A stretch of DNA of 64,000 nt from Arachnia propionica. Its GTDB lineage: Bacteria; Actinomycetota; Actinomycetes; Propionibacteriales; Propionibacteriaceae. The position numbers were made by a program, and so were the translations under genes. The notes under the pieces are model-generated. The model was not told the origin of the DNA. It ran no database searches and saw nothing but the letters and a program-made list of their open reading frames with translations. The DNA lies in assembly GCF_003932785.1 (NCBI RefSeq), contig NZ_RQYT01000009.1, positions 1 to 64,000 of the forward strand, read 5' to 3'. Numbering within the stretch: position 1 is the stretch's first letter; each line of letters starts with the position of its first letter. Shown here piece by piece: positions 63,546 to 64,000 of this stretch.

Positions 63546-64000
63546 GTTCGAGATCCCGGTGGCGGCCACCGGCATTCTGCGCGACTTCGCGGCGGCGGGG
63601 ATGATCGGGCTCGCCGACTTCCACCTGGCGCGACGGATGGCGGCGTACTGCGGGGAGCAGGACGAGTCGGTGCTGCTGGCGCTGGCCCTCACGGCTCGCG
63701 AGCTGCGCCTGGGCTCGCTCTGCCTCGACCTCACCACCGCCGCCGACCTCGTCGTGCCGGGGGCCGTGGACGACGGTTCCGTCACCGAGGCGGCGGAACT
63801 GCCCTGGCCGGAGCCAGGCGCATGGATGACGGCGGTCGCTGCCTCCCCCGCCGTGGCGACCAGCCCCGAGCAGGACCGTCCGTTCCGGCTGGAGGGGAAC
63901 CTGCTCTACCTGGCGCGGTGCCACGCGGAGGAGCGGCTGGTGGAGCAGCGGCTGCGTCACCGCAGCGAGCTCGACCCGCCCCCAGCCCCGCCGGAACTCG
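63538..64000 (+). CDS. recD: RecBCD subunit alpha (RecD), 5' part only
   Basis: The frame starts at ATG 63538, overlaps the recB stop by 8 bases and runs off the window after 154 residues. The visible part is the N-terminal RecD domain: FHLARRMAAYCGEQDESVLLALALTARELRLGSLCLDL, then PFRLEGNLLYLARCHAEERLVEQRL, which in RecD precedes the helicase core. The ATPase motifs lie beyond the window. Confidence 0.85.
   Translation, partial: MAEFEIPVAATGILRDFAAAGMIGLADFHLARRMAAYCGEQDESVLLALALTARELRLGSLCLDLTTAADLVVPGAVDDGSVTEAAELPWPEPGAWMTAVAASPAVATSPEQDRPFRLEGNLLYLARCHAEERLVEQRLRHRSELDPPPAPPEL

Overview
This is 64 kb of a high-GC actinobacterial chromosome, most likely from Propionibacteriaceae. That placement is an inference from the GC content (about 70% by eye), the dcw gene order with wag31, sepF and no ftsA, an ANTAR-type PdtaR regulator, many GTG starts, and a PPA1309-family gene. 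Nearly all genes are chromosomal core genes. I see no insertion sequence, prophage or CRISPR array.

Layout. 1-484: a gene-free stretch with four copies of a palindromic repeat. 485-4519: a membrane-anchored secreted-domain protein, uvrB, a UPF0114 membrane protein and coaE. 4576-8889: the glycine cleavage operon gcvT-gcvH-gcvP. 8937-9850: a lower-GC pair, a secreted protein with a hydrophobic tail containing four cysteines plus a small membrane protein, bounded by strong terminators. 10122-20069: rpsA, a sortase, polA, a thioesterase, pdtaR, tRNA-Leu(CAA), pdxY, an MFS transporter and pyk. 20104-23858: rluD-like, lspA, a DksA/TraR zinc-finger gene, wag31, yggT and sepF. 23938-38723: the division and cell-wall cluster on the minus strand, transcribed mraZ-rsmH-ftsL-ftsI-murE-murF-mraY-murD*-ftsW-murG-murC-ftsQ-ftsZ. 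38935-46402: a divergent run of moxR, DUF58, transglutaminase (TgpA type), DUF3040 and a pair of M16 peptidase subunits. 46410-50828: a UPF0182 membrane protein, a PPA1309-family protein and a PDZ/Lon-type protease. 50956-56301: a DUF2342 protein, uvrD2 and two PH-domain membrane proteins. 56598-64000: a GNAT protein followed by recC-recB-recD, with recD running off the end.

How the genes work together. The dcw block makes lipid II and builds the divisome. MurC, MurE, MurF, MraY and MurG have intact active-site motifs and full length. The gene in the murD position does not: it encodes 308 residues instead of about 450, has lost the ATP-binding P-loop and the central-domain histidine motif, and lacks the C-terminal ligase domain, yet keeps an open reading frame with the 4-base overlap to mraY. 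It is the most striking feature of the window. It suggests a retained pseudoenzyme, with the D-Glu-adding step done by a ligase encoded elsewhere. The upstream mraZ promoter carries a clear array of six GTGG(A/G)G boxes, five of them at exact 10-bp spacing, which is the expected MraZ operator.

Other notable points are the two-gene low-GC secreted peptide/membrane protein unit, four genes that look leaderless (GTG start 6-7 nt after a TANNNT box), a probable CTG start for lspA, loss of both histidines of the expected metal-binding motif in the DUF2342 protein, and absence of pgeF and yggS between ftsZ and sepF.
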